This document shows, one piece after another, positions 35,508-44,383 of a stretch of 64,000 nucleotides of DNA. This DNA comes from Vulcanimicrobiota bacterium (GTDB taxonomy: Bacteria > Vulcanimicrobiota > Xenobia > Xenobiales > JADMJV01). Below the pieces are notes generated by a model. The model ran no database searches and had not been told where the DNA came from. It saw only the letters and a list, made by a program, of their open reading frames with translations. Made by a program: the position numbers and the translations under genes. Where the stretch lies: NCBI GenBank assembly GCA_019637395.1, contig JAHBVR010000013.1, forward strand, positions 229,553 to 293,552, read 5' to 3'. Position 1 is the stretch's first letter, and every line of letters starts with the position of its first letter.

Positions 35508-36037
35508 AGGCGCTGACAGCTTCCGTCACTGCCAAACTGAAATCGGCTCCCACCGGCGCTCAGGAACAAAGTCTTACAAGCCTCGTCCAGCCAGAAGACC
35601 AGGCAGTGAGGGTCGACCCAGGCCCAGTAGCCCTTCAGCTGAGGTTCCAAGCGAACCACCTCAGCCGGGACGTCTCGTTGTCCCAGAGAGCCCATCGGGT
35701 GACTGAAGAGAACGAATATGCGCTCCAGGGGCCGAGGGTTGATGGAGTTCCATTCCGAGCGCCCGACAGCCCAGGCCTCGACGCGCAGAACTTCCGACTC
35801 GAAAACGGGCTCCGACTGCGTTGTGGCGGGAGCCAGGCTACAGTTCATTTCCAGCCTCTCCGATCCCGGTGCCGGCCAGCAGCCGGGCACAGGCGTTTGC
35901 CACTGATCCGGCGGGGGCGTCGCGAGGGACGGTCTACCTCCCCAGAAGGCTGCAACCTGATCAGCCGGTAACTCTCGCACCAAAGAAGAATTGCTCTCCC
36001 CTGCCAGCGGGGAACCCTCCGTAAGCCGCATTCCCAT
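35504..36037 (-). CDS. Alpha-2-macroglobulin-like protein, N-terminal part in a different frame
   Basis: The 177-residue frame ends RFQFGSDGSCQRL at 35504. Its second half matches the first domain of bacterial alpha-2-macroglobulins: IFVLFSHPMGSLGQRDVPA, then KGYWAWVDPHCLVFW. The following frame continues in the -1 direction with LTNGSFFFPGQSRVLVRCL, as expected for the next domain. The two were probably one gene. Either a -1 slip, re-initiation at the overlapping TTG, or a recent mutation explains the split. The ATG at 36037 is taken as the start; no ribosome binding site is evident. Confidence 0.55.
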   Translation of the reverse strand: MGMRLTEGSPLAGESNSSLVRELPADQVAAFWGGRPSLATPPPDQWQTPVPGCWPAPGSERLEMNCSLAPATTQSEPVFESEVLRVEAWAVGRSEWNSINPRPLERIFVLFSHPMGSLGQRDVPAEVVRLEPQLKGYWAWVDPHCLVFWLDEACKTLFLSAGGSRFQFGSDGSCQRL

Positions 36038-36276
36038 GCTCAAATTTTAAGCCGGCCTTCGGAACATCTGGCCGCGCACTTGTTTCCGAACTATGAATAG
36101 CTGCGACGGTAAATCGCTTTCCCCCTGTGGCGACGAGGGTTATGGCGCCCTTGCGCAATCTTAGAGAAGGAGGCCCGGGATCTGCTCGACACCCAAAAAA
36201 ATATTTTACCCGGGCGTAAAGCAACAGGCCCTCGTCCGACTCTCTTCTTTTGCATGCAAGTTCTGTGTAGGTAATT
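36038..36276. other. Non-coding upstream region of the alpha-2-macroglobulin-like gene
   Basis: This 239-bp gap has no convincing gene. It probably carries the promoter of the minus-strand alpha-2-macroglobulin-like gene. A dispersed repeat follows from 36277 up to the end of the glycosyltransferase gene. Confidence 0.5.
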
Positions 36277-36382
36277 GCAGACATCTCGTCGTGACTGGGG
36301 AAATAGCCAGGCTCCTGATCAGGCTGCTTCTCAGTCGTTCCAGTCGGCCGGGACCTGGCTTTCCCAGTCCGAGAACGGCGAA
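36277..36382. repeat. 105-nt dispersed repeat, copy 2
   Basis: Nearly identical to 28406-28510 with one extra A. It starts 16 bp beyond the stop of the GT4 glycosyltransferase gene (stop at 36398, minus strand), in the same orientation relative to a minus-strand gene as copy 1. It folds into the same two hairpins and may end or protect the transcript. Confidence 0.75.
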
Positions 36383-36397
36383 TCTTCAGCCAGGTCC

Positions 36398-37621
36398 TTA
36401 CAGTCGAAAAAACTGCAGGAAGGTCTGCCAGCGGGAACGCGATTCGGAGCTGAGTTGCAGCACGTGCTGCTGATGGCGGTGGGATTCGATGGCCTGCTCA
36501 TAGGCTTCGACCAGGCGCCGGCCTTGTTCCAACTGGCCAAAGCGAGCGGCCTGAGCCCGGGCAAGCGAGGCCATCCCCTGACGTCCAGCCATCTCCCCCA
36601 TAGCCCGGGCCAGGGCGGCCGGCTCGGCCGGGGTCAGGAGCGAGCAGTCCGGGCTGACGATGTCCCGAGTCCCGCTGGCGTCCACGGCCGCGACCGGCAG
36701 TCCCACCGCCAGCGCCTCTAACGTGGCCAGCCCCTGGGTCTCGGTCAGACTGGCGAAGGCAAACACGTCGGCCGCGGCCAGATAGGTGGGCAGGTCTTTG
36801 TGGGCCACCGAGCCGGCGAACTGGCAGCGCTCCCTCAGACCCAGCTGGTGGGCCAATTTCTCCAAGGCACTTTTCTCATCACCGGATCCCAGAATCACCA
36901 GGCGAGCGCCCGGCTCCTGCAGGCGCGCGAAGGCCTGCAGCAAGAGCTCGAAGTTCTTCTCCTTGGCCAGCCGTCCCACCGAAAGGAAAACCTTGGGTTG
37001 CAGCGGCCAGCCCAGTTGGGCGCGCGCCTCGGCCCGGTCCCGGGGCGCAAAGTGCTCGAGGTCCACCCCGGTCGGAACGACCGAAATGGGTCCGCTCAAC
37101 TCATAGGTTTCCAGCAGCAGATTCTTGATGCTCTGACTGGGCACCACCAGATGATGGCAGCGAGCCATGAATTCTCCCAGCCAGGTCTGGATAAACTCTT
37201 TCACGCTCTCTTCTGGCAGGGGGTGGGCGTAGTGGGAATAGTCGGCATAGCGGGTGTGATAAGTGAAAACCAGCGGCAGATCGAGTTCCTCGCTCTTGCG
37301 CTCGGCCACCCTTCCCAGCAAAGCCGGATGATTGGCGTGCAACACCTGGGGCTTCAAGTTGCGCAAAACCTGATCGACGTAGGGCGAAACCGGCAGGGTC
37401 AGCGGATACTTTTGCAAGGGCAGCTCGAGGGCCGGGTAGCGGAAGACGTAGGGAGCCCGGTCCTCGATCTCGCCGCAGGCGGGGGCCATCACGTAGGCGT
37501 GGTGGCCCAACCGGGTCAACGCCTGGCGGAAGCTCTCCACGGAAACCACCACTCCGTTGGTGACCGGCAGATAGACATTGGTGAACATGGCCACCCTGAG
37601 GCGGTCTTGCCACTCATCCAT
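36398..37621 (-). CDS. GT4 glycosyltransferase (diacylglycerol glucosyltransferase-like)
   Basis: The 407-residue GT-B protein has the N-terminal acceptor domain beginning RVAMFTNVYLPVTNGVVVSV, with HANHPALLG and TYHTRYADYSHY. The C-terminal donor domain holds SVGRLAKEKNFELLLQAF, VILGSGDEK and the E-x7-E motif in ETQGLATLE. The acceptor-side motifs resemble 1,2-diacylglycerol 3-glucosyltransferases and other glycolipid synthases. It overlaps the upstream gene by 8 bp and so is in an operon with it. The 105-nt repeat lies just behind it. Confidence 0.85.
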   Translation of the reverse strand: MDEWQDRLRVAMFTNVYLPVTNGVVVSVESFRQALTRLGHHAYVMAPACGEIEDRAPYVFRYPALELPLQKYPLTLPVSPYVDQVLRNLKPQVLHANHPALLGRVAERKSEELDLPLVFTYHTRYADYSHYAHPLPEESVKEFIQTWLGEFMARCHHLVVPSQSIKNLLLETYELSGPISVVPTGVDLEHFAPRDRAEARAQLGWPLQPKVFLSVGRLAKEKNFELLLQAFARLQEPGARLVILGSGDEKSALEKLAHQLGLRERCQFAGSVAHKDLPTYLAAADVFAFASLTETQGLATLEALAVGLPVAAVDASGTRDIVSPDCSLLTPAEPAALARAMGEMAGRQGMASLARAQAARFGQLEQGRRLVEAYEQAIESHRHQQHVLQLSSESRSRWQTFLQFFRL

Positions 37622-38840
37622 GAGACACGACCGAATGGGCGTAGAGAATCATGGCCGCGTTCCAGGACAACGGCTCCTCTGAATGGTAAAGCTTCCTGGC
37701 CAGAGGTTTGCCGTCGGGAGCGTGAACCTCAAAGACGGTTCGATCCCGTTCGACGACTTCCAACATTTTGTGCAAGATTTCTTGAGCCCTCTCGGATCTT
37801 CCGGCGCGCTGGCAGGCCACCGCGTGCCAGCCGCCGATCCACATCCAGGAACAGGAAGTGTGATAGTGGGAAATGCCCGCCAACCACATGAGCGGGCTGA
37901 CCTGATAGAACGGATAAGGGCGGTCGGTGACCCGCGCCGGGACGACGCGACTGATGCCGCAGCGGTCCGCGTAATCCAGGATAGCCCGCGATTGCTCCTC
38001 GTTGGTCAGACCCCAGGCCACCGCCATAAAATTGGCCGGGCTGGTGAAAACCGGCGAAGAGGGCGTGTTGTGCAGGTAGCCGTCCTTGTAGAAATAGCCC
38101 AGCAGGTTGCGCCCGATCTCTTCGGCCTGACCGTCATCCAGCATGGTGCGGGCCTTCCACCAGAGCACGTTGGTGTAAAGCACGGCGCCGCGGCGTCCGA
38201 TGGTGTCGGCCCAATCGGCGTAGGGGCCCTGCTGGATCAGCCCGCGCCCGTCGCGCATGCGCTCCACCCACTCCAGGGCTTTGTGCGCCTGGTGGGCCAG
38301 TTCGCCCAGTTGACCCGTCTTGCGCAGATACTCACCCCAGGCGATCACCAGCAGCAGCACCGAGTCCAGCGAGCGGGTGCCGTGGGCCGTCAGGTAACGG
38401 GGGATCAGGTCGGTTTCGTCGGGTTGCACGCGTCCCAGCACGGAATGCAGGTAACGCTCCAGCAGGCGGGTGGAGTGCAGCTTCAGGGGAAGCTGGCCGT
38501 TGGGCTTCTGATGGCGGAAAAACAGGCGCAATCCGTCCTCCACCACCTGATCGCGCCCTTCGGCCAGCAGACCATAACAGGCGAAGCCGAAATCGCGGGC
38601 CCAGGGCTCGCGAAAATGGCGAAAGCCGGCGCACAGCACGGTGGCGTGGCGGTTCTCCCCCACCCTCCGGAACTCCAGGCAGGCTTCCAGACAGGCGCGA
38701 GTGACTTCCAGTCCGTTCATCCCCTCGGTAGCCGGACGGGTCAGGTTCGGCCGTCCCATCACCTTGCGCACGGTGCGATAGACATCCAGGACGGCGTAGG
38801 CCAGGGCCCAGCGCAGCAGCCGCAGGAGCTGAACCAACAT
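37614..38840 (-). CDS. Six-hairpin glycosidase-like protein
   Basis: The 408-residue protein from the ATG at 38840 shows alternating helices with motifs such as FREPWARDFGFACYGLLAEG, NGQLPLKLHST, GTRSLDSVLLLVIAWGEYL and VLYTNVLWWKARTM. These resemble (alpha/alpha)6 glycosidases of the amylo-1,6-glucosidase, GH63 and GH100 type. The N-terminal 30 residues are hydrophobic and could be a membrane anchor. The start lies 2 bp beyond the stop of the upstream gene. It may trim or process the glycan made by the adjacent glycosyltransferase; this is an inference from position. Confidence 0.7.
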   Translation of the reverse strand: MLVQLLRLLRWALAYAVLDVYRTVRKVMGRPNLTRPATEGMNGLEVTRACLEACLEFRRVGENRHATVLCAGFRHFREPWARDFGFACYGLLAEGRDQVVEDGLRLFFRHQKPNGQLPLKLHSTRLLERYLHSVLGRVQPDETDLIPRYLTAHGTRSLDSVLLLVIAWGEYLRKTGQLGELAHQAHKALEWVERMRDGRGLIQQGPYADWADTIGRRGAVLYTNVLWWKARTMLDDGQAEEIGRNLLGYFYKDGYLHNTPSSPVFTSPANFMAVAWGLTNEEQSRAILDYADRCGISRVVPARVTDRPYPFYQVSPLMWLAGISHYHTSCSWMWIGGWHAVACQRAGRSERAQEILHKMLEVVERDRTVFEVHAPDGKPLARKLYHSEEPLSWNAAMILYAHSVVSHG

Positions 38841-38842
38841 GG

Positions 38843-39598
38843 TCAGCGCACCACCAGCCAGGTGGGCAGGGGGCGGCCGGCGCCGCGTTGCCAGGAACCG
38901 ACCCGCATGGCCGTCGAGCCGCCGCAATCAAGAAACATGGCCTGGCGGGCCCCGAGCCGGGCCAGCAGCCCGGCAAAGTCGGGAAGACTCAGGCCGCCCC
39001 CCTCCAGGCCGGCCGTCACCAGCCACAACCGGCCCCGGGCGTCCAACCCCACACCGGTGCGCGCAACGGGCTGCTCCGGGCGCAGGCCGGAGCGTTCGTC
39101 AAAGCCCTCCTGGTCCAGCATCAGCGCCGGTTTGCCGTCTTGGAGCAGTTGGCCGCCGCCCCCCAGCAGGCAGGTCAGGCCTTTTTCCGCCAGCTGATCG
39201 GCGCTCCGCCCACGACTGTGGTCGATACGGGCGCGACCGTCAGCATAGACAGCCAGGTAGGCGCGCGAAAGAGCAGCCACCGGCTTCTCGCCGTCAGCGT
39301 AGAGTCGTTTGAAACGCGGGGTCCAACGCTTCTGGCCTTGAGCGTAAATCAGCGGACCGGCCGGTTCATGCCACTTCAAGGAGAAAAAGGTACCATTCAA
39401 AGCCACCCGGCAATCCTTGGGAAGCTGCTCTAAAGCCAGGTAATTCTGGCTCCAGCCGGCGGACGTCCGCCCGGAGGTGACCAGATCCACTTGCTGGAGC
39501 CGCGGATCGACCTGGACCGCCGAGTAGGGGCACCCCTGATAGTGACCGCTCAGGCGCGTCTGAGCGGCCAATAGCAGGGCCAGCAGGAAGAGCTTCAT
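38843..39598 (-). CDS. Secreted phosphodiester glycosidase family protein (NAGPA/DUF2233)
   Basis: The 251-residue protein begins with a signal peptide (KLFLLALLLAAQT). The NAGPA-type core is visible: VALNGTFFSLKWHEPAGPLI, then ARTGVGLDARGRLWLVTA, and LLARLGARQAMFLDCGGSTA at the end, where the Asp and Gly-rich loop form the active site. Members remove N-acetylglucosamine-phosphate caps or act on teichoic-acid-like polymers. It lies between the metalloprotease and the glycosidase-like gene in one direction, so it could belong to the same envelope pathway. Confidence 0.82.
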   Translation of the reverse strand: MKLFLLALLLAAQTRLSGHYQGCPYSAVQVDPRLQQVDLVTSGRTSAGWSQNYLALEQLPKDCRVALNGTFFSLKWHEPAGPLIYAQGQKRWTPRFKRLYADGEKPVAALSRAYLAVYADGRARIDHSRGRSADQLAEKGLTCLLGGGGQLLQDGKPALMLDQEGFDERSGLRPEQPVARTGVGLDARGRLWLVTAGLEGGGLSLPDFAGLLARLGARQAMFLDCGGSTAMRVGSWQRGAGRPLPTWLVVR

Positions 39599-39604
39599 GA
39601 CCTC

Positions 39605-41269
39605 CTATTTACCGCATTGGGAGCAGCAGCCGCAATCGCAGGCGCTGGACGGAACGCGCACCAGTTTACCGTCGCGAATGACGGCCAGGTATGGTTTGCC
39701 GTCGTCGCGGGTGAACTGCATGCCGGTGCGGTCGTCCTCGAGAATCTGGTCCTTGCGCTGCAGGTAGGCGATGCCTTCCATTTCGTCCTGGACGCATTCG
39801 GCATCCACCGCCGAGTGATGAAAGTCGCTCAGACGTCCCTGAGCGTCAAAAACCAGCGTGACGCCGCCGTTAACGTCGGTCTCCAGGCCCTGCAGCCCGG
39901 GCACCGTGACCGGCACCGTCTGGGGATAAAGCAGGCTGACCACCTGTTCGCCTTTGGCGTTGCGCGACAGGGAGGCAGTCGACAGCTTGACGCCTTCGGG
40001 CAAGCCCAATTGGGCGGCCCGAGCCGTCACGAAAGCGGCCGCTTCAGCCTTGGAGGTGAAATCGTGATCCACCGTCAGGCGGGGCAGCTGGGAGCGGCGC
40101 TCGGCTTCGCTCTGCAGGTCCTTGGGCGAGATGATTTTGCGCTCGACGAAGACCTTGGTAAAAGCTTCGCTGAGGCGCCCGTTGTTGGTCTCCTTGTCGG
40201 CCTGAATCAACTGCAGGCCCATGTCCTTGAAGCGCCCGCGCGTCGAGGGAGCGCGATCGACGGCCCGGGCAAAGAGCGGTCCCAACGTGTCGGCGGCGAA
40301 CTTGAGGGCCTGATTCGGGCCCAGCCCTTGAGCCAGGCCGTCTTGATAAGTCGCATTCAGGCAGTCATAAAAAGCGCCGGCCCAGAGGCGGCCGAAGCTA
40401 TGGATCTCCCCGCCCAGGGTGTCGTCGTCGCCACGGCCATCGCCCAGCGATTCCGGCTTGACATAGGTGAACTTGTTCTGAGCATTGCGCAGCCAGGGAC
40501 GATCGTCGTCGGCCGGATCATCGTTGGCCAGGCGGCGGGCTTTGCCGAATTCTTCGGCCAGCCAGGCCAGGTTGCCGGGTTTGCTCAGGTCTCCGCCCGT
40601 CTGCTCCAGGATGCGCTCGCGCATGGCCTCATCCTGCAAGGTGAAGAGCATGGCGCTGCAGTCACCAAAGGCTTCGTGGAAAGCGCCGGTTTCGCGGTCG
40701 TTGGTGCTCAGATAACCCGGTTTCATCCCGTCCAGCACGCTGTGGCCGGTTTCGTGGGCCACCACATCGACCGAGTTGGCGGTCTTGACGGTGGTCTGCA
40801 GTTGCGGCGAGTCCTGGAAAAAGTAGTTGGTGGAACCCTCCCAGCGCGAATAATAGGCGTTCATTCCCTGCTTCTTGTGCGGCACGACGTCCAGCACCCG
40901 GCTGCCGAACGACCATTCAATCTGGCCCCCCCGGTAATTCTGCCACATGTTCAGGGTCTGGCTGGTGACGACCTGAGCATTCACCTGACTTTCGCCGTCA
41001 CTGCCGGGCTGCATCAGGTAATTGCCGGCCTGATCGGGGGCGGCTTTGGGGCGGTTGTCCCGCACCTGCACGCGGTCGTTGGCCAGTCCCGGCCCGACCA
41101 GCTGGCGGTCGACCTGGCGCACCTCGGCCGGGCTCACCCAGGGATCCTGCAGAAAAGTGGTGATCTGAACCTGGTCAGCCGGCGGTTGCGGTTGCGGCTG
41201 CGGAGCAGGAGCTTGATTTTGCACAGCCAGCGGGCGTGCGAAATGAGAGGAAGCGGCACAAAGAACCAC
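39605..41269 (-). CDS. M4-like (gluzincin) zinc metalloprotease, paralogue 1
   Basis: The 554-residue protein has the zinc site VVAHETGHSVLD and, 28 residues from the first His, GAFHEAFGDCSAML, like thermolysin's third-ligand segment. A conserved IHSFGRLWAGAFYD matches the M4 region with the catalytic histidine. A second copy of the family is at 51244-52593; the two share the block QTGGDLSKP and the end GKPYL/GEPYR. The Pro/Gln-rich N-terminus has only a weak signal-like start after a GTG at 41269. The end is Cys-rich (CDCGCCSQCG), perhaps metal- or disulfide-bound. The substrate is unknown. Confidence 0.78.
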   Translation of the reverse strand: MVLCAASSHFARPLAVQNQAPAPQPQPQPPADQVQITTFLQDPWVSPAEVRQVDRQLVGPGLANDRVQVRDNRPKAAPDQAGNYLMQPGSDGESQVNAQVVTSQTLNMWQNYRGGQIEWSFGSRVLDVVPHKKQGMNAYYSRWEGSTNYFFQDSPQLQTTVKTANSVDVVAHETGHSVLDGMKPGYLSTNDRETGAFHEAFGDCSAMLFTLQDEAMRERILEQTGGDLSKPGNLAWLAEEFGKARRLANDDPADDDRPWLRNAQNKFTYVKPESLGDGRGDDDTLGGEIHSFGRLWAGAFYDCLNATYQDGLAQGLGPNQALKFAADTLGPLFARAVDRAPSTRGRFKDMGLQLIQADKETNNGRLSEAFTKVFVERKIISPKDLQSEAERRSQLPRLTVDHDFTSKAEAAAFVTARAAQLGLPEGVKLSTASLSRNAKGEQVVSLLYPQTVPVTVPGLQGLETDVNGGVTLVFDAQGRLSDFHHSAVDAECVQDEMEGIAYLQRKDQILEDDRTGMQFTRDDGKPYLAVIRDGKLVRVPSSACDCGCCSQCGK

Positions 41270-41396
41270 GGTTAGTTAGACTCCTTCGAAACGATCCCAG
41301 ATCCGAAACGCGCCCCGGCTTCGTGCCGGTATCCGGGTTCGGACTTCCCCACACGAAGCTTAGCTCGGGAGAGCCTCACCCATGGTAATCAGTTTG

Positions 41397-42656
41397 TTAC
41401 ATCGCGGCCAAAGCTTTATAACAGTCCAGCATTTTCCGGCTCTCGTTTTCCCAATTCCAGCGCCGTTTGCATGCCTCGTGGGCGCGCGCTCCTTTAGCCT
41501 CACGCTCGGGATCGCGCCAGAGTTCGACCAGGGCTCGGGCGATGTCGCTCGGGCTGAAGGGGTCAAACAGGCAGCCGATTTGTTCGCCCTCCACAAAGCG
41601 CCGCAAATCCGGTAAATCCGCCGCCGCCACCGGCAAACCGGCAAGCATGTACTCGAACAATTTGTTGGGCGTATTCAGATAGTGGTTGAGGCAGGTCGGC
41701 AGAAAGGGAATCACCCCCATGTCCGCTTCGGCGGCCCGGGCAATCATCTCGGAAGGGGGACAGCGCTCCCAAATCAGCACGTTATCCAGGCCTTGCGCCA
41801 GATGCTCCAGACCGGCCTGACCCGAGCCGAATCCGCGCAGAGCGATAACGATTTCCTGCTGATACCGGGCCGAAGCCACCAGTTGCTCGAGACCGCGCTC
41901 CACGCCGAAGACCCCCTGGTAAAGGGCGATGGGCCGTCCCTGGCGCGGCGGGCGCACGGGCAGGGGTTGATACTCCTGGCAGTTGTGCAGCACCAGAATT
42001 TCGCGCCCCAGCCTCTTTTGCAACACTTCGGCGAAGGGTTGGCTGACCGTCAGCACCGCCTGGCAATGCGGCACCAACCGGGCCTCCAGACGGTCCCAGT
42101 AGTCGACCGTGGCTTGCGAGCGAATGAAGGGCTGGTCGGTCCACAGCTCGTGTTCATCCAGAATCAGCCGGGCGCCGCAAGTCTGGGCCGTATCGTAGGC
42201 GGCCTGCAAGGCGTCCAAATCTTGAGCCTGGCAGATATCCGGCTTCCAGGCGCTGGCTTCACGCGCCCACACGGCATTGATACGCTGCACGTAAGCCAGA
42301 TATTCTTGCTCGCCGGGGAGAAAATCTGCCGGTAAATCCCGGGGCGAAGGGGGCGGGCAGGGGCGCACCGGCGGCCGATCCGCGGGAATGGCGGGTAAAG
42401 GTCCTAATTCTTCATGACGCGGTTTGGGCCGGCGCAGTTTGCGCATCACCTGATCGTCAAAAAACCGGGTCAGATGGCTGCGCTGGTCTTCCCGGCAGAT
42501 CAAATAACCGGCACGCTCCTCGCGCTGCGGCAGGCCGGCTTCCAAAAAGCAGTAGAGGCGCACCTCATAGCCGTTCTGAGCCAGCAACCGGGCCTGGCGA
42601 TGGGTGCGCAAATCGGCGTTGGCGTGGTTGAAGACGAAAAGGGCGACTTTTTTCAT
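41397..42656 (-). CDS. GT4-type glycosyltransferase
   Basis: The 419-residue GT-B protein begins KKVALFVFNHANADLRTHRQ, has DICQAQDLDALQAAYDTAQ and LILDEHELW in the acceptor half, and RPIALYQGVFGVERGLEQLV, LIWERCPPSE and FEYMLAGLPVAAADLPDLR in the donor half. It starts inside the last 4 bp of the carbamoyltransferase gene, so the two are coupled. Together they suggest synthesis of a glycan, glycolipid or natural product that is carbamoylated. Confidence 0.85.
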   Translation of the reverse strand: MKKVALFVFNHANADLRTHRQARLLAQNGYEVRLYCFLEAGLPQREERAGYLICREDQRSHLTRFFDDQVMRKLRRPKPRHEELGPLPAIPADRPPVRPCPPPSPRDLPADFLPGEQEYLAYVQRINAVWAREASAWKPDICQAQDLDALQAAYDTAQTCGARLILDEHELWTDQPFIRSQATVDYWDRLEARLVPHCQAVLTVSQPFAEVLQKRLGREILVLHNCQEYQPLPVRPPRQGRPIALYQGVFGVERGLEQLVASARYQQEIVIALRGFGSGQAGLEHLAQGLDNVLIWERCPPSEMIARAAEADMGVIPFLPTCLNHYLNTPNKLFEYMLAGLPVAAADLPDLRRFVEGEQIGCLFDPFSPSDIARALVELWRDPEREAKGARAHEACKRRWNWENESRKMLDCYKALAAM

Positions 42657-44380
42657 GGCCTGGTGACGAGCTGATCTTCAAGCACCAGGTGGGTCAAATC
42701 GGACTGGGTCAACACCTCAAAAGCGTCGCAAGCCCCCATGACGATAGGCAGACCGTGCAAATTGAAGGAAGTATTGAGCACCACTCCCTTGCCCGTAAGC
42801 TGCTTGAAATACTGAATCATTTGATAGAACCCGGCATTGCTGCGCGAGCTGACAATCTGGGCCCGCGAGGTGTGGTCATAGGCGTGCACACCGGCCTGGT
42901 ACTCCTCACGGCGCTGGCTGGAATCAAAGGTATGCATCATGAAGGGCGACAACCGGGCCGGCAGCGAGTGAGGCAGGTGCAGAAACTCGCGGGCGTCCTC
43001 GAGTAGAATGGCCGGAGCAAAGGGCATCCAGAAATCGCGCTGCTTGATCATCTTGTTGATGCGCGGAATGATGCGCAAATCCGAAGGATCGGCGGTGATG
43101 GTGCGGTTGCCCAGGGCGCGCGCTCCAAACTCCATGGCCCCCCGGCAACGAGCCACCACCGTGCCCCGGGCGATCAGTTCGGCGATCGTCCGGTCGGGGT
43201 CCTCAAGTTTTTCGTAGTGCAGGTCAGGATACCGGGCACGCGCTTGCTCCAGGTCAAAGTCGGCTTTGGGTCCCAGGCAGAAGGTCTCGAACTCGATGCC
43301 CACCCCGTGATCCTGGGCCCGCTCGGCGTGATAGGCCCAGACCGCCCCGAAGGGCAGTGTTTCGTCGCCACAGGACGGAAAGACATCAAAAAAACTGATT
43401 TCGGGCAGAGCGGCCAGACGCTGGTTGGCCTTGACGTTCATAAAGACGCCGCCGGCGCAGACCACTCGGGGGATTCCCGTCTTACGCACCAGCCCGGAAA
43501 TCCAACGCACCAACATCTCTTCCGTGAAGAACTGCAAAGCGCCGGCCAGATTGTCAAAGCGCACGCGCTGGAAATCGCGGGCTAAAAACGGGGCGCACTG
43601 GCCGGTGGACACGGGCAGTTTGCAGCGGAACTTCAAATCGTCCACCTCAAGATACTCATGAAACCGGTCGATCCACTTTTGGCAGTAGTCTTTCCTGGCG
43701 TAGGCCGCCAGACCCATCAGCTTGTACTCATGCTCGTGCGGAGTCATCCCCATGAAGTGGGTGACCCGCGAATACAGATTGCCCAGCGAGTGGCCGTAGG
43801 GGGTGGCCGCCAGCAGACTGAGACGGCCTTCCTCGCCGATATAAACGTGAGCGCAGGCGTCGTCTCCCCCGCCGTCCAGGGTGACGACCAGATGGGCGTC
43901 TTTGGGGTTCTGGCGCAGCCCGAAGTAGGCGGAAGCGGCGTGATTGAAGTGGTGGTGAGTGCGCACCAGCGGCCGCTGGCCCAGCCCATGATCGGCCAGC
44001 CAGCCCTCGACCTTCAGGTTGGTGGGGTCCGGCTTCTCCGGCTTGGGGCGTTCCGGAGTCAGGCGAGTGGACCGGATCTTCTCCCAGGCGCCCGGCTTTT
44101 TGGTCAGCTCTTCCACCGTCTGCTCGGCGTTGCGCCGGTAGTTGGCGTGAAACTCTTCTTTGCTGAAGCCCGGGCTCTTGAGGTTGGAAAGGCAAACGGC
44201 CTCGATGTCGGTGTGACCTAAACCCAGGTGTTTCAGAGTGAAGTCGAGGGCCTGGTGGGGAAAACCGACGAACTCCTTCTGCCGGCACACCCGCTCTTCT
44301 TGGAGAGCGAAACGGATCTGCCCGTTCTCGCTGACCACCACCGAGCTGTTGATGCCCTCATTGATGCCTAGAACGACCAT
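42653..44380 (-). CDS. NodU/TobZ-family O-carbamoyltransferase
   Basis: The 575-residue protein matches the carbamoyltransferase family over its length. The Kae1-like N-terminal domain has HHHFNHAASAYFG and LDGGGDDACAHVY (metal and nucleotide binding), HSLGNLYSRVTHFMG and VCAGGVFMNVKANQRL. The C-terminal domain has MEFGARALGNRTITADP, KQRDFWMPFAPAIL and LNTSFNLHG. The enzyme makes carbamoyl-adenylate and transfers carbamoyl to a hydroxyl. The first family motif normally reads G-[HN]-x-S near GINEG; here it is GINEGINSS with Ile where His is usual. It starts 3 bp beyond the stop of the NUDT9-like gene and overlaps the GT4 gene. Confidence 0.88.
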   Translation of the reverse strand: MVVLGINEGINSSVVVSENGQIRFALQEERVCRQKEFVGFPHQALDFTLKHLGLGHTDIEAVCLSNLKSPGFSKEEFHANYRRNAEQTVEELTKKPGAWEKIRSTRLTPERPKPEKPDPTNLKVEGWLADHGLGQRPLVRTHHHFNHAASAYFGLRQNPKDAHLVVTLDGGGDDACAHVYIGEEGRLSLLAATPYGHSLGNLYSRVTHFMGMTPHEHEYKLMGLAAYARKDYCQKWIDRFHEYLEVDDLKFRCKLPVSTGQCAPFLARDFQRVRFDNLAGALQFFTEEMLVRWISGLVRKTGIPRVVCAGGVFMNVKANQRLAALPEISFFDVFPSCGDETLPFGAVWAYHAERAQDHGVGIEFETFCLGPKADFDLEQARARYPDLHYEKLEDPDRTIAELIARGTVVARCRGAMEFGARALGNRTITADPSDLRIIPRINKMIKQRDFWMPFAPAILLEDAREFLHLPHSLPARLSPFMMHTFDSSQRREEYQAGVHAYDHTSRAQIVSSRSNAGFYQMIQYFKQLTGKGVVLNTSFNLHGLPIVMGACDAFEVLTQSDLTHLVLEDQLVTRP

Positions 44381-44383
44381 AGC

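Noticed and set aside
39617-41275. A 552-codon plus-strand open frame over the metalloprotease gene.
   Set aside because: It lacks recognisable motifs, while the minus strand carries a complete zinc-protease signature.
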